A stretch of DNA of 64,000 bases from an uncultured Collinsella sp. (GCA_902492935.1 CABUNJ010000002.1:50823-114822); one strand, 5' to 3'; counted from the stretch's first letter, positions 32,180-40,494 are shown. Numbers and translations: made by a program. Notes: generated from the letters alone by a model not told the origin.

Positions 32180-34828
32180 CTAGCAGACGGCGTAGTCCTG
32201 GGGCTCGCGGCCGTAGTAGGCGTCCAGGTAGAGCTCCTTGATCTCGCTCATGAGCGGGTAGCGCGGGTTAGCGCCGGTGCACTGGTCGTTGAATGCCTGC
32301 TCGGTCATCTCGTCGAGGGTGTCGAGGAAGTACTGCTCGTCAACACCGTAGTCGGCGATGGTCTTCTTGACACCGATGAAGTCCTTGAGCTCCTCGAGCT
32401 TCGTGATGAAGTTCTCGAAGACCTCCTTGTCGTCCTTGCCCTCGATGCCGCAGTACTTGGCCATCTCGGCGTAGTTGTGCAGCGCGTTGGGGTAAGGATA
32501 CTGGGAGAAGGTACCCATCTTGACGGGAGCCTCGGCGGCGTTGTAGCGCATGACGCGGGTCAGGATGACGGCGTTGGCGAGGCCGTGGGGCAGGTGATGG
32601 AAAGCGCCGAGCTTGTGGGCCATGGAGTGGTTGAGGCCCAGGAAGGCGTTGGCGAAGGCCATACCGGCCATGCAGGAGGCGTTGTGCATCTCCTCGCGGG
32701 CGTGCGGGTCCTTGGCGCCGTTCGTGAAGCTGGAGGGCAGGTTCTCGAAGACGAGCTTGGCAGCGCGCTCGGAGAGGCCCTTGGTGTAGTCGGAAGCCAT
32801 GATGGAGACGTAGGACTCGATGGCGTGGGTCATGACGTCGATGCCGGAGGCAGCGGTCAGGCCGCGCGGGGCGGTCATGCAGTTGTCGGCGTCGACGATA
32901 GCCATGTTGGGGAGCAGCGCGTAGTCGGCGAGCGGCCACTTGATGCCGGTCTCCTTGTCGGTGATGATGGCGAACGGCGTGCACTCGGAGCCGGTACCCG
33001 AAGAGGTCGGGACGGCGACGAAGTAGGCCTTCTTGCCCATCTCGGGGAAGGTGAAGATACGCTTGCGGATGTCCATGAAGTCCATGGCCATGTCCTCAAA
33101 CTTGCACTCGGGGTGCTCGTACATCATCCACATGATCTTGCCGGCGTCCATAGCGGAGCCACCGCCGACGGCGATGATGACGTCCGGCTCAAAGAGAGCC
33201 ATCTGCTTGGCGCCGCGACGTGCGCACTGCAGCGACGGATCGGGCTCGACGTCGTAGAAGCAGTCGTGGGCGATGCCCATCTCGTCGAGCTTGGCCTCGA
33301 TGGCGCGGGTGTTGCCATTCTTGAAGAGGAACTGGTCGGTGACGATGAAGGCGCGCTTCTTGCCCATGACGTTGCCCAGCTCGTCGAGGGCGACGGGCGT
33401 GGAACCCTTCTTGAAGTAGACCTTCTCGGGAGCGCGGAACCACAGCATGTTCTCACGGCGCTCGGCCACAGTCTTAACGTTGATCAAGTGCTTCACCCCA
33501 ACGTTCTCGGAGACGGAGTTGCCGCCCCAGGAGCCGCAGCCCAGGGTCAGAGACGGCTTCATGCCAAAGTTGTACAGGTCACCGATGCCGCCGTGCGAGG
33601 ACGGGGTGTTGATGACGATACGGCAGGCCTTCATGACGTGCTCGAACAGGCTGATCTTCTCGGCCTGGGCGGGGTGCACGTACAGAGAGGCGGTGTGGCC
33701 CGGGCCACCGGCGAGCACCAGGTGCTCGGCCTTGTCGACGGCCTCCTGGAAGTCCTTGGCGTGGTACATGGCCAGGACCGGGGAGAGCTTCTCGTGGGAG
33801 AACTCCTCCTTGGCGGGGTCGGTGGAGGTGACCTCGGCGATCAGGATCTTGGTCTTGGCGGGAACCTCGATGCCGGCGAGCTCGGCGATCTTGGCGGCGG
33901 CCATGCCGGGGATGCGGTGATCGAGAGCGCCGTTCTTGAACATGGCGGCACGCAGGGCCTCCATCTCGGCACCCTGCTTGACGAAGTAGCAGCCGCGCTT
34001 CTGGAACTCGGCCTTGACCTGGTCATAGATGGTGTCGATGACGGTCACGGACTGCTCGGAAGCGCAGATCATGCCGTTGTCGAAGGTCTTGGAGTGGATG
34101 ATGGAGTTGACGGCGAGCAGCACGTCGGCGGTGTCGTCGATGACGACCGGGGTATTACCGGCGCCAACGCCCAGGGCGGGCTTGCCCGAGGAGTAAGCGG
34201 CCTTGACCATGCCCGGGCCACCGGTGGCGAGGATGATGTCGACGTCGCGCATGACCATGTTGGTCAGCTCGATGGAGGGGACATCGACCCAGCCGATGAT
34301 GCCCTCGGGGGCGCCGGCCTTGACGGCGGCGTCAAGCACGAGCTTGGCGGCGGCGATGGTGCACTTGGCGGCTGCCGGGTGCGGGGAGATGATGATGGCG
34401 TTGCGGGTCTTCAGGCAGATCAGCGTCTTGAAGATCGCGGTGGAGGTGGGGTTGGTCGTCGGGATGACGGCGCCCACGATGCCGATGGGCTCGGCGATCT
34501 TGGTGATGCCGTAAGCCTCGTCGCGCTCCAGGACACCACAGGTCTTGGTGTTCTTGTAAGCGTTGTAGATGTACTCTGCGGCGTAGTGGTTCTTGATGAC
34601 CTTGTCCTCAAGAACGCCGCGGCCGGTCTCCTCGATGGCCAACTTCGCCAACGGGATACGAGCCTTGTTGGCGGCCATGGCGGCCTCATAGAAGATCTTG
34701 TCGACCTGCTCCTGCGTGTACGTAGCAAAAAGCGCCTGGGCCTCTCGCATCTGAGCGAGCTTAGCCTCAAGCGCCTCTACGTTGTCCACAATTGCGGGAG
34801 TAGTGTTTTCCGGTGACTTTTTCACCAT
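32180..34828 (-). CDS. adhE: Bifunctional acetaldehyde-CoA / alcohol dehydrogenase
   Basis: AdhE reduces acetyl-CoA to acetaldehyde and then ethanol, regenerating two NAD per acetyl-CoA during fermentation; the enzyme forms spirosomes. The 882-residue protein has an N-terminal aldehyde dehydrogenase half (about residues 20-450; the catalytic Cys is in FDNGMICASEQSV). A C-terminal iron-dependent alcohol dehydrogenase half follows (about residues 465-870; IAVGGGSAMDAGKIMW, and metal His residues in GLNHSMAHKLGAFHHLPHGLANA). It is read opposite to its neighbours, with its own promoter. Long open frames on the + strand here are shadows. Confidence 0.98.
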   Translation of the reverse strand: MVKKSPENTTPAIVDNVEALEAKLAQMREAQALFATYTQEQVDKIFYEAAMAANKARIPLAKLAIEETGRGVLEDKVIKNHYAAEYIYNAYKNTKTCGVLERDEAYGITKIAEPIGIVGAVIPTTNPTSTAIFKTLICLKTRNAIIISPHPAAAKCTIAAAKLVLDAAVKAGAPEGIIGWVDVPSIELTNMVMRDVDIILATGGPGMVKAAYSSGKPALGVGAGNTPVVIDDTADVLLAVNSIIHSKTFDNGMICASEQSVTVIDTIYDQVKAEFQKRGCYFVKQGAEMEALRAAMFKNGALDHRIPGMAAAKIAELAGIEVPAKTKILIAEVTSTDPAKEEFSHEKLSPVLAMYHAKDFQEAVDKAEHLVLAGGPGHTASLYVHPAQAEKISLFEHVMKACRIVINTPSSHGGIGDLYNFGMKPSLTLGCGSWGGNSVSENVGVKHLINVKTVAERRENMLWFRAPEKVYFKKGSTPVALDELGNVMGKKRAFIVTDQFLFKNGNTRAIEAKLDEMGIAHDCFYDVEPDPSLQCARRGAKQMALFEPDVIIAVGGGSAMDAGKIMWMMYEHPECKFEDMAMDFMDIRKRIFTFPEMGKKAYFVAVPTSSGTGSECTPFAIITDKETGIKWPLADYALLPNMAIVDADNCMTAPRGLTAASGIDVMTHAIESYVSIMASDYTKGLSERAAKLVFENLPSSFTNGAKDPHAREEMHNASCMAGMAFANAFLGLNHSMAHKLGAFHHLPHGLANAVILTRVMRYNAAEAPVKMGTFSQYPYPNALHNYAEMAKYCGIEGKDDKEVFENFITKLEELKDFIGVKKTIADYGVDEQYFLDTLDEMTEQAFNDQCTGANPRYPLMSEIKELYLDAYYGREPQDYAVC

Positions 34829-34863
34829 TTGTGTCTCCTTGCGATCGGAGATTTACCCTACGC

Positions 34864-34879
34864 CTTGCATGATAGCAAG
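34864..34879 (-). promoter_or_regulatory. adhE extended -10 inside a small palindrome
   Basis: On the - strand TGCTATCAT (TATCAT at 34869-34874) lies within the inverted repeat CTTGC-6-GCAAG, about 40 nt from the adhE start. A repressor bound here would cover the -10. A consensus Rex site was not recognised. Confidence 0.55.
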
Positions 34880-34921
34880 AAATTATTCGGCGAACGGTAA
34901 GATTCCCGTAAAAGGCACACT

Positions 34922-34949
34922 AAAACGCTTCAACACAATGAAGCGTTTT
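34922..34949. promoter_or_regulatory. Inverted repeat upstream of adhE
   Basis: AAAACGCTTCA and TGAAGCGTTTT (34922-34932, 34939-34949) are perfect arms with a 6-nt loop, about 95-120 nt before adhE. It could be an operator or a bidirectional terminator-like hairpin, since T-runs flank it on both strands. Confidence 0.6.
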
Positions 34950-34979
34950 AACTAAAACTATCTGCCTGCTGCATCGCCC

Positions 34980-35008
34980 CGCTCATTGGGGACAGACTTA
35001 CATGAGTG
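34980..35008. repeat. REP copy L1
   Basis: The outer left copy. CGCTCAT and ATGAGTG arms (one wobble) enclose a 15-nt GGGGACAGACTTAC-type loop. 27 bases match the reverse complement of R2 exactly. Confidence 0.8.
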
Positions 35009-35012
35009 CTTT

Positions 35013-35030
35013 CACTCATTTGGGACAGAC
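35013..35030. repeat. REP copy L2 (truncated)
   Basis: CACTCATTTGGGACAGAC matches the first 18 bases of the consensus with one change, then diverges. It starts 33 bp after L1. A further short remnant, CCGCTCATTGG, lies at 35069-35079. Confidence 0.65.
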
Positions 35031-35160
35031 ATCGTTTTGCCATTTTGCCGTTCTGAACCTGTTTTTGCCGCTCATTGGATATAAATAGGTCACAGGCTCA
35101 GCATTTCGCGTTCCTTCTCTCCTTTTAGGTGTTGCCTGTTCAGTTTTGAAAGGAGAGATT

Positions 35161-35937
35161 ATGCCTCGATGCGCCCGCGCCGTTTCGCTCACCGGCTATT
35201 ACCACGTCTTTGACCGTGGTAACTCTAAACAGATTATTTTTGAAGATGACTCTGACCGATATCGTTTCTTATCGGACATCTCGGACAGGTTCGCGCGCCA
35301 TAAAGTGGCGGTGTTGGCTTGGTGCCTTATGGACAACCACTTCCATTTGATGGTTGATGACCCATTTGACAATCTTTCAAAGGCAATGCAGTGTGCGCTG
35401 ACGGCGTATGCCAAGTATTTCAATGGGAAAACGGGGAGAACAGGCCATCTGTTTGACAATCGCTATTCACGGGTCGCGGTTGAGTCGGACACGCAGGCGG
35501 TACAGCTGCTCGATTATATCCATCTCAATCCCGTGAAAGGTGCGCTCGACTCGCTCGAGGCGTACCGCTGGTCAAGCTACAAGGCATATCAGCTGGGCTA
35601 TGATCCCTTTGACATCTGTGACGCGGCTCCTATGCTCGATATCGTCGGAGGCTCCCGTTGCTATTGCGAGCATCTCGAGGAAGTTGCCGGGCGCACTTGG
35701 TCAGTGGAGGTTCTTCCACGCCGGCGGATCCCCGATGAGGAGGCCCTTTCCATTGCGCACGAAGTCCTGCCGAGCATAGATCCTGCGCTGCTCAAGGCCC
35801 TGCCACGCCCCGATCGCGATGCCTGTCTGCTGAGGCTCAGGCGGGCACATCTCACGGTCAAGCAAATTGCCCGTATCACCGGCATCGGCGCTACAAGCGT
35901 AACCAAGGCCACCGCGGGCTGGAACGAGGCGGCGTGA
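35161..35937 (+). CDS. REP-associated tyrosine transposase (RAYT, Y1/HUH)
   Basis: RAYTs are single-strand-specific HUH nucleases thought to spread or maintain REP sequences. The 258-residue protein has the HUH pair H60-F61-H62 in WCLMDNHFHLMVDD and the likely catalytic Tyr119 in LLDYIHLNPVKGAL, both in the order typical for TnpA-REP. FDRGNSKQIIF is near the N-terminus. A C-terminal helix-turn-helix-like segment (LTVKQIARITGIGATSVTKA) is also present. The ATG at 35161 has AAAGGAGA upstream. Codons are visibly more A/T-rich than in the neighbours, which suggests transfer. It is intact. Confidence 0.9.
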   Translation: MPRCARAVSLTGYYHVFDRGNSKQIIFEDDSDRYRFLSDISDRFARHKVAVLAWCLMDNHFHLMVDDPFDNLSKAMQCALTAYAKYFNGKTGRTGHLFDNRYSRVAVESDTQAVQLLDYIHLNPVKGALDSLEAYRWSSYKAYQLGYDPFDICDAAPMLDIVGGSRCYCEHLEEVAGRTWSVEVLPRRRIPDEEALSIAHEVLPSIDPALLKALPRPDRDACLLRLRRAHLTVKQIARITGIGATSVTKATAGWNEAA

Positions 35938-35999
35938 GGCACGTACTGGTGACGATCGAAGCGCCGTGAGTTCGTCGATGCACTGTGAGCTTTGGAAAG

Positions 36000-36028
36000 C
36001 ACTCATCTAAGTCTGTCCCCAATGCGTA
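36000..36028. repeat. REP copy R1
   Basis: The inner right copy; it differs from R2 at two of the first 27 positions, and one arm is degraded (AATGCGT). It starts 33 bp before R2. Confidence 0.75.
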
Positions 36029-36032
36029 AAAA

Positions 36033-36061
36033 CACTCATGTAAGTCTGTCCCCAATGAGTG
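36033..36061. repeat. REP copy R2
   Basis: The outer right copy. CACTCAT and ATGAGTG arms are perfect (7 bp) around a 15-nt loop. It is inverted relative to L1. Confidence 0.8.
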
Positions 36062-36062
36062 C

Positions 36063-36095
36063 AAAAAGGCGCCCTCCGTAGGGGAGGGCGCCTTT
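36063..36095 (-). terminator. Terminator of rpmB
   Basis: AAAGGCGCCCTCC and GGAGGGCGCCTTT (36065-36077, 36083-36095) form a 13-bp stem. On the - strand it is followed by TTTTT... (GCCTTTTTGC). It begins 2 nt outside REP copy R2. Confidence 0.88.
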
Positions 36096-36163
36096 GGTAA
36101 GTTCTATATGAACGCGAGGTCTTTGACCCGGAGAGTCCGAGGTACTTGTTGGTAAGACCTTAT

Positions 36164-36352
36164 TTAGGAGCGCGCAACCTTGCCGGACTTGAGGCAGGTG
36201 GAGCAAACGTTCATCTTGCGACGGTGACCATCGACGACGACGTAGACGCGCTGGATGTTGGGGCGGAACTTACGGTTGGTGACGCGGTGAGAGTGGCTGA
36301 TGGAGCGACCGGCAACGGGGTGCTTACCGCAAACTTCGCAAACTTTGGACAT
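36164..36352 (-). CDS. rpmB: 50S ribosomal protein L28
   Basis: L28 is a small large-subunit protein. The 62-residue product MSKVCEVCGKHPVAGRSISHSHRVTNRKF... ends with CSTCLKSGKV. The two Cys pairs (CEVC and CSTC) make the zinc-binding C+ form. The ATG at 36352 has GGAGGG upstream on the - strand; longer open frames start before the ribosome site. It is a single gene with its own promoter and terminator. Confidence 0.96.
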   Translation of the reverse strand: MSKVCEVCGKHPVAGRSISHSHRVTNRKFRPNIQRVYVVVDGHRRKMNVCSTCLKSGKVARS

Positions 36353-36668
36353 AACTGACCCTCCTTGGGCGACAAACGAACATGTCGCGTTAACAAACAA
36401 GCCTGAACTATAGCACAGAAGCAGCTCCCTGTGCGTAATCTACACAGAGATATTCCTCTTTTGGCGATAGTGCTCACGCTACGGCCCTGGACGTAGATCC
36501 GATTTGCGTGCAGCAGAGGGGATTATGCCAGCTCGTGCGTGCGTTTTCAAGCTCGTCTCACAAATATATATAGGTTTATTGAGTGTTGGGCTCCGTTTAC
36601 GGATTGCTCTGTATTTATGCTCGCAATTAAGCTCGAGGTTGGCTACACTATCCCTTGACCATTAAAGG
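36353..36668. other. Intergenic region between divergent rpmB and pyrR
   Basis: No gene was recognised. It contains the rpmB promoter on the - strand and an A/T-rich stretch (about 36560-36580, ATATATATAG). The part nearest pyrR has TACACT (36644) and TTGACC (36655) as possible promoter pieces, but no well-spaced pair was found. Confidence 0.5.
36407..36415 (-). promoter_or_regulatory. rpmB extended -10
   Basis: TGCTATAGT on the - strand, about 55 nt upstream of the rpmB ATG. It is the same extended -10 form as for rpsT. Confidence 0.55.
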
Positions 36669-36764
36669 GGTACGAGATACCCACATGGAATTATATAGCT
36701 GCCAAAGAGCAGCCCTTCCTGTGGGTGTCTGGTTCGCTTTGAGCGGTCGGGCATCTATTTTTTT
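36669..36764 (+). promoter_or_regulatory. Candidate attenuator leader of the pyr operon
   Basis: Two structures exclude each other: GGGTA/TACCC (36669-36673, 36678-36682), and an 11-bp pairing of 36675-36685 with 36720-36730 that encloses a GCTGC/GCAGC hairpin (36698-36713). A weak hairpin (CGCT-TTG-AGCG) then precedes seven T (36758-36764), 40 nt before pyrR. This looks like transcription attenuation, possibly by PyrR, but the known PyrR loop consensus was not clearly found. Confidence 0.45.
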
Positions 36765-36803
36765 GACTGTGTCAGCAGTCAAGACATGTGAGGAAGGAGA
36801 TCG

Positions 36804-37388
36804 ATGGGCACGACTTCCCCCAAGGCGGTCATCATGGACGAGACCGCCGTCAATCGAGCTATGACCCGCATCGCGCACGAGATTCTCGAGCGCAACGAGG
36901 GCTGTGAAGACCTCGCTCTGGTCGGCATCGTCACGCGCGGCGACCTTCTGGCAAAGAAGCTCGCCGAGGAGATCAAGGAGATCGAGGGCGTCGACGTTCC
37001 GCTCGGCAGCCTCGACATCAGCTTCTATCGCGATGACTATGCGACCAATTTCGCTCCCGCGATCCACGCTACCAACATTCCCTTTAGCGTCGACGGCAAG
37101 CGCGTCGTGCTGGTGGACGACATCCTGTATACGGGCCGTACCATTCGCGCCGCTCTCGACGCCGTCATGGATCTGGGCCGTCCGAGCCGCATTGAGCTGG
37201 CAGTCCTCGTTGACCGCGGCCACCGTGAGCTCCCCATCTCGCCGGACTTTGTCGGCAAGAACGTTCCCTCGTCGCATGAGGAGAACGTGCACCTATATAT
37301 GAAGGAAGTCGACGGCCACACCGCCGTCGAGATTAACGACGTCGCGCCGGGTTCCCATGTGGGTTCCGCGCCGCTGGGAGGTGAGTAG
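36804..37388 (+). CDS. pyrR: Bifunctional pyr operon regulator / uracil phosphoribosyltransferase
   Basis: PyrR binds pyr mRNA in response to UMP and has uracil phosphoribosyltransferase activity. The 194-residue protein shows LALVGIVTRGDLLAKKLAEEI, LDISFYRDDY, and the PRPP-binding loop VVLVDDILYTGRTIRAALDAV (about residues 93-113), then ELAVLVDRGHRELPISPDFVGKNVPSS. About 15 extra C-terminal residues are present. The ATG at 36804 has AAGGAG upstream. It leads pyrR-B-C-K-D-F. Confidence 0.96.
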   Translation: MGTTSPKAVIMDETAVNRAMTRIAHEILERNEGCEDLALVGIVTRGDLLAKKLAEEIKEIEGVDVPLGSLDISFYRDDYATNFAPAIHATNIPFSVDGKRVVLVDDILYTGRTIRAALDAVMDLGRPSRIELAVLVDRGHRELPISPDFVGKNVPSSHEENVHLYMKEVDGHTAVEINDVAPGSHVGSAPLGGE

Positions 37389-37392
37389 TACC

Positions 37393-38337
37393 GTGGCGTT
37401 CAACCATAAGCACCTGATCGACATTACCGAGTACTCCGAAGAGGACATCAAGCTCATCCTCGAGACCGCCAAGGCGTTCTCCGAGGTCAACGAGCGTGCC
37501 ATCAAGAAGGTCCCCACGCTCAAGGGCAAGACCATCGTCAACATGTTCAACGAGCCCTCGACGCGTACCCGCAGCTCCTTCGAACTCGCCGAGAAGCGTC
37601 TTTCGGCCGACAGCCTTAACTTTGGCGGCTCCTCGACCTCCACGGTCAAGGGCGAGAGCCTCGTCGACACTGTCGAGACCCTCAACGCCTACAAGATTGA
37701 CTGCATCGTCGTGCGCGATAAGCACGCCGGTGCTCCCTACATCGTCACGCAGAACTCGCCCGCGAGCGTTATCTGCGCCGGTGACGGCAAGCACAACCAC
37801 CCCACGCAGGCCCTTCTCGACCTGTACACCATCTGGGAGCACAAGGGTGACTTCCACGGTCTGAAGGTCGCCGTCGTCGGCGATATCTCACACTCCCGCG
37901 TTTGCGGCTCGCTGATCCCCGCCCTTAAGATCATGGGCTGTGAGACCTACGCCGTCGCCCCCGGCACGCTGCTGCCGCCGGCGCCCGAGGTCCTGGGATG
38001 CGACCACGTGACGAGCGACCTCGATTCCGTCCTGCCCGAGCTGGACGTCGTCTACATGCTGCGCGTGCAGCAGGAGCGCCTCGAGGGTGCCCCGTTCCCG
38101 ACCATTCGCGAGTACCACAAGCTCTTCGGCCTGACCAAGGACCGCGAGAAGCTCATGAAGCCCGACGCAATCATCTGCCACCCGGGCCCCATCAACCGTG
38201 GCGTCGAGTTCGACTCCTATATGGCCGACCACCCGCAACGCTCCGTCATCCTGGAGCAGGTCTACGCCGGTATCTGCGTGCGTATGGCTATCCTGTATCT
38301 GCTGCTTGGAGGTGCCGATAATGGCCTTGCTTCTTAA
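37393..38337 (+). CDS. pyrB: Aspartate carbamoyltransferase catalytic subunit
   Basis: PyrB makes carbamoyl aspartate, the first committed step of pyrimidine synthesis. The 314-residue protein has the carbamoyl phosphate loop MFNEPSTRTRSSFELAEKRL (about residues 50-69), GDGKHNHPTQALLDLYTIWE, and VVGDISHSRVCGSL. HPGPINRGVEFDS follows. The GTG at 37393 begins VAFNHKHLIDI. No pyrI regulatory subunit is nearby. The 3' end overlaps pyrC by 17 nt. Confidence 0.97.
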   Translation: MAFNHKHLIDITEYSEEDIKLILETAKAFSEVNERAIKKVPTLKGKTIVNMFNEPSTRTRSSFELAEKRLSADSLNFGGSSTSTVKGESLVDTVETLNAYKIDCIVVRDKHAGAPYIVTQNSPASVICAGDGKHNHPTQALLDLYTIWEHKGDFHGLKVAVVGDISHSRVCGSLIPALKIMGCETYAVAPGTLLPPAPEVLGCDHVTSDLDSVLPELDVVYMLRVQQERLEGAPFPTIREYHKLFGLTKDREKLMKPDAIICHPGPINRGVEFDSYMADHPQRSVILEQVYAGICVRMAILYLLLGGADNGLAS

Positions 38338-39610
38338 GAATGCCCACGTCGTCGACCCGTCCGTCGAGCTTGACGGTGTCGTTGACGTCCTGATTGACGG
38401 CGACAAGATCGCCGAGGTCGGCGAGAATCTCGCCGTCGAGGGAGCCGAGGTCCGCGACCTTTCCGGCAAGTACCTCGTCCCCGGCCTGGTGGATATGCAC
38501 GTTCACCTTCGCGAGCCCGGCTACGAGGTCAAAGAGGACATCGAGAGCGGCACCCGCGCAGCTGCCAAGGGCGGCTTTACCGGCGTGTGCTCCATGCCCA
38601 ACACCGATCCCGTCACCGATAACGGCACCGTCGTGGAGTTCGTTAAGTCCCGTGCTGCCGAGGTCGGTCACTGCCGCGTCTATCCGTCGGGCGCTATGAC
38701 CCGCGGTCTTAAGGGCGAGGCCATGTCCGAGATGGGCGATATGGTCGCCCACGGCGCCGTCGCCTTCACCGACGATGGTCGCGGCGTGCAGGGCGCGGGC
38801 ATGCTCCGTCGCTGCATGGACTACGGCAAGATGTTCGGCAAGGTCTTTATGAGCCACTGCCAGGACGAGGATCTGGTCGGCCACGGCCAGATCAACGAGG
38901 GCAAGGTCTCGACCCGTCTGGCCCTCGAGGGCTGGCCGGCCGCCGGCGAGGAGCTTCAGATCGCCCGCGACATCGAGATCGCCAAGCTGACCGGTGCCAA
39001 GCTGCACATCCAGCACATCTCCACCGCTCACGGTCTCGAGCTCGTGCGTGCCGGTAAGGCCGCCGGTGTCCAGGTGACCTGCGAGGCCACCCCGCACCAC
39101 ATGTTCCTGACCGAGAACGACTTGGACGAGACCTACAACACCTCGCTCAAGGTCAATCCGCCGCTGCGCACCGACGAGGACGCCGAGGCCATTCGTCAGG
39201 GCGTCATCGACGGTACCGTCGACGTGATCGTTACCGATCACGCTCCGCACACCCCGTGGGAGAAGGCCCGCGAGTTCGAGCTCGCACCCTTTGGCATGAT
39301 CGGCCTCGAGACCTCGCTGTCGCTCGTGCTCACCGAGCTGGTCAACACGGGCAAGATGAGCATGGGCCGCATGGTCGAGCTCATGGCCATCAAACCGCGT
39401 GAGATCCTGGGTCTCGACCAGGTTCAGGTCAAGGCGGGATCCGTTGCCGACCTGACCGTGTTCGACCCCTCCGCAACCTGGACGGTTGGCGAGGACGGTT
39501 ATGAGTCGCGCGCCGAGAACTCCGGTTTTGCCGGCCGCACGCTCACCGGTCGTGCCACCGATGTATTTGTCGGCGGTAAGCAGACGCTCGCCGACGGCTG
39601 CATCTGCTAG
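38321..39610 (+). CDS. pyrC: Dihydroorotase
   Basis: PyrC cyclises carbamoyl aspartate to dihydroorotate. The 429-residue type I (amidohydrolase) protein has the metal motif VDMHVHLREPGYEVKED (about residues 55-71). GGFTGVCSMPNTDPVTDN, HIQHISTAHGLELV, EATPHHMFLTE and VIVTDHAPHTPWEK follow, giving the later His and Asp ligands. The ATG at 38321 lies inside the pyrB 3' end. Confidence 0.97.
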   Translation: MALLLKNAHVVDPSVELDGVVDVLIDGDKIAEVGENLAVEGAEVRDLSGKYLVPGLVDMHVHLREPGYEVKEDIESGTRAAAKGGFTGVCSMPNTDPVTDNGTVVEFVKSRAAEVGHCRVYPSGAMTRGLKGEAMSEMGDMVAHGAVAFTDDGRGVQGAGMLRRCMDYGKMFGKVFMSHCQDEDLVGHGQINEGKVSTRLALEGWPAAGEELQIARDIEIAKLTGAKLHIQHISTAHGLELVRAGKAAGVQVTCEATPHHMFLTENDLDETYNTSLKVNPPLRTDEDAEAIRQGVIDGTVDVIVTDHAPHTPWEKAREFELAPFGMIGLETSLSLVLTELVNTGKMSMGRMVELMAIKPREILGLDQVQVKAGSVADLTVFDPSATWTVGEDGYESRAENSGFAGRTLTGRATDVFVGGKQTLADGCIC

Positions 39611-39702
39611 CATAGCCTTATCGCTTTTGTGCGCGGCGCCCTTGCGGTGCCGCGCTTTCTATTCGTTTGGACCATGCAACCGCATGGGGGATTGGAGCGT
39701 TT

Positions 39703-40494
39703 ATGCCCACACCTTCCACTGCGCGCATGCACGACTTCGAGGTCGTCTCGAACCGGGAGATTGCCGACGGCGTCTTCTCGCTCGTCATCTCGGCCCCCAA
39801 GCTTGCAAGTGCGCTCAAGCCCGGTCAGTTTGTGAACATCGCCGTACCCGGTGATGCGTCCTCGCTGCTTCGCGTGCCCCTGAGCTACTACCGCGCCGAC
39901 GCCGAGGCCGGCACCGTCGAGCTGTGGTACGCCGTCGTGGGCGACGATACCCGTCGTTTGTCCCAGATGGGCCCTGGCTCCTCCTCTAACCTGCTGGGCC
40001 CCGGTGGCCGTGGCTGGATGGTACCCGAGGGCACCAGGAAGGCCCTGCTCGTCGCCGGTGGCATCGGCGTTCCGCCTGTGCTGTGTCTTGCCGGTATGCT
40101 TGCCGAGCAGAGTGTTGATGTGGACGTGTGCCTGGGCTTTGGCACCGCTTCCAAGGCCGTGGGCATCGACGAGTTCCGCGCGCTGGGCGCCACGGTTAAC
40201 GTGTGCACCGACGATGGCACACTGGGCACGCACGGTTTTTGCACCGACCCGGCAGCCGAGCTGCTCGGCGAGGGCGGCTACGACTACGTCGCCAGCTGCG
40301 GTCCCGCCGTCATGATGAAGAAAGTCGCCGCCGCTGCCGTCGAGGCCGGTGCGTACTGCGAGGTGTCGCTCGAGCGCATGATGAGCTGTGGCTTTGGCGC
40401 CTGCAACACCTGCAATGTCGAGACGGTCGAAGGTATGAAGGGTGCTTGCATGTGCGGCCCCGTGTTCGATGCTTCCAAGGTGGTGGTCTTCTAG
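39703..40494 (+). CDS. pyrK: Dihydroorotate dehydrogenase electron transfer subunit
   Basis: PyrK carries FAD and a [2Fe-2S] cluster and passes electrons from dihydroorotate (via PyrD type 1B) to NAD. The 263-residue protein has an FAD-binding barrel (LKPGQFVNIAVPG, LLRVPLSYYR), an NAD-binding part (ALLVAGGIGVPPVLCLAG), and C-terminal cluster cysteines in SCGFGACNTCNV...GACMCGPVF. The ATG at 39703 has GGAG upstream. The gap after pyrC (about 90 nt) holds no gene. Confidence 0.94.
   Translation: MPTPSTARMHDFEVVSNREIADGVFSLVISAPKLASALKPGQFVNIAVPGDASSLLRVPLSYYRADAEAGTVELWYAVVGDDTRRLSQMGPGSSSNLLGPGGRGWMVPEGTRKALLVAGGIGVPPVLCLAGMLAEQSVDVDVCLGFGTASKAVGIDEFRALGATVNVCTDDGTLGTHGFCTDPAAELLGEGGYDYVASCGPAVMMKKVAAAAVEAGAYCEVSLERMMSCGFGACNTCNVETVEGMKGACMCGPVFDASKVVVF

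Larger units (their letters stand above)
34829..34979. other. Non-coding region upstream of adhE
   Basis: No gene was seen. It holds the adhE promoter and a 28-nt inverted repeat on the adhE side, and runs into the left end of the RAYT element at 34980. Confidence 0.6.
34980..36061 (+). mobile_element. REP-RAYT element with paired REP hairpins at each end
   Basis: A Y1-type transposase gene is bounded on each side by two tandem copies of a 29-nt hairpin repeat. Left copies are at 34980-35008 and 35013-35030 (partial), right copies at 36000-36028 and 36033-36061. The pitch is 33 bp on both sides, and the two sides are in opposite orientation. The outermost copies share 27 identical bases (34982-35008 against 36033-36059). 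No target duplication was seen. It sits between adhE and rpmB. Confidence 0.8.

Noticed and set aside
32477..34816. 779-residue + strand open frame opposite adhE
   Set aside because: Antisense shadow of adhE. It is dominated by Gly/Val/Asp-rich low-complexity sequence without motifs.
36655..36864. Small open frame in the pyr leader running into pyrR
   Set aside because: It overlaps the structured leader and the pyrR start; no family likeness. A leader peptide cannot be excluded, but nothing supports it.
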